DNA of 64,000 nt from assembly GCA_007896885.1 (NCBI GenBank), contig VOIU01000006.1:1-64000 (forward strand), written 5' to 3'. Each line of letters begins with the position of its first letter. The first letter of the stretch is position 1. The notes beneath the pieces were generated by a model that had not been told where the DNA came from, did not search any database, and saw only the letters and a program-made list of their open reading frames with translations. The position numbers and the translations under genes are program-made. This DNA is from Bacteroidaceae bacterium HV4-6-C5C. Lineage in GTDB: Bacteria > Bacteroidota > Bacteroidia > Bacteroidales > Bacteroidaceae. Shown here piece after piece: positions 63,514-64,000 of the stretch.

Positions 63514-64000
63514 ATGATGACTTTAAAACTTCTTACGATGCTAATAGGACTGTTGTCTTATAGTGACTTTCTTACTCAGCATACTTTAAATCTAACAGAT
63601 AAAAGGCAGCAAGAGAAGTATGCTATTGGTAAATGTAATGACCATGACATAACATCGTTACGTTCATGGGGGCCTTATTCTAAACGCTATGCTGGAATCT
63701 CTCATATACCTGACATTAGCAAAGGGATCCGATTTGATTTTTCCGTTATGCCTGGATATTATCGAAACCGTCAGTTGGTGCCGCATGTACTATTTGAGTC
63801 GTCTTACTATCCATGGGAGGTAAACCCTGAGATGACTCATATTACTTATCGTTATGAGCTGGAATGGAAAGACAAGGTTTATACAGATGTCACTTATTCC
63901 ATTTTAGACGATAATCGCACATTGGTAGGTGTGCATTGTGTTAATCATACGAATATCCCTCAGAACTTAGTTTTGAATCAGATGGCGTATATCGACTATC
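63514..64000 (+). CDS. Secreted PUL protein of unrecognised family (cut by window edge)
   Basis: From the ATG at 63514 (next ATG in frame at 63517) the frame is open to the right edge, about 162 residues. It starts with a weak signal peptide (LKLLTMLIGLLSYSDFL) and continues as a beta-rich domain (IRFDFSVMPGYYRNRQ, YRYELEWKDKVYTDVTYS). This kind of N-terminal sandwich occurs before alpha/alpha-toroid glycosidases, so a glycoside hydrolase is possible but not shown. It lies 18 bases after GH105 copy 2 and is probably in the same operon. Confidence 0.6.
   Translation, partial: MMTLKLLTMLIGLLSYSDFLTQHTLNLTDKRQQEKYAIGKCNDHDITSLRSWGPYSKRYAGISHIPDISKGIRFDFSVMPGYYRNRQLVPHVLFESSYYPWEVNPEMTHITYRYELEWKDKVYTDVTYSILDDNRTLVGVHCVNHTNIPQNLVLNQMAYIDY

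Overview
The window looks like a chromosome segment of a gut-type Bacteroides or close relative. It carries three SusC/SusD pairs, a hybrid two-component regulator, a local anaerobic sulfatase maturase, many lipoprotein signals and AT-rich spacers. Several genes have the Bacteroidota promoter form TAnnTTTG, in one case with a TTTG box 20 bases upstream. I saw no rRNA, tRNA, insertion sequence, phage gene or CRISPR array. The species cannot be named from the sequence alone.

Region 1 (1 to about 14.5 kb) is a ribose/nucleoside scavenging locus of the rus type known from Bacteroides thetaiotaomicron. Reading leftwards from a strong promoter near 12.67 kb: ribokinase, a ten-helix sugar permease, SusC, SusD, a BACON/FISUMP surface lipoprotein, a propeller glycosidase-like lipoprotein, two nucleoside hydrolase-like proteins, a second propeller lipoprotein and the start of a transketolase cut by the window edge. 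A large helical protein reads the other way and sits where the rus regulator is expected. The design suggests ribosides are bound and imported, ribose is released and phosphorylated, and the product enters the pentose phosphate pathway. Between the FISUMP gene and the first propeller gene lie two RNA hairpins; the longer pairs fully only on the transcribed strand.

Region 2 (14.5 to 29.8 kb) is housekeeping: a CAT-like acetyltransferase, lgt, a 2-dehydropantoate 2-reductase with a small coupled ORF ahead of it, ychF, a DUF3836 secreted protein, polA, a polyprenyl diphosphate synthase, deoC, a MazG-like protein, dtd, uvrC, apt and mnmG.

Region 3 (30.2 kb to the right edge) is a large polysaccharide utilisation locus, all on the plus strand, for a sulfated, probably uronate-containing glycan. 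It has SusC/SusD, a GH2 enzyme, a hybrid two-component regulator, an anaerobic sulfatase maturase, three serine-type sulfatases and two GH43 enzymes. An oxidative cassette follows: Gfo/Idh/MocA oxidoreductase with Tat signal, small two-helix membrane protein, ApbE-like flavin transferase, second Tat Gfo/Idh/MocA enzyme, GH105 and a two-domain DUF1080 protein. A second SusC/SusD, a second GH105 and a truncated gene close the window. Several intrinsic terminators divide the locus into sub-operons. The oxidative cassette has its own activator-type promoter with a 17-base direct repeat of 21-base period. This cassette is the most unusual part: it combines hydrolysis and desulfation with what is probably 3-keto (redox) glycoside cleavage, and links it to a flavin transferase of unknown target.
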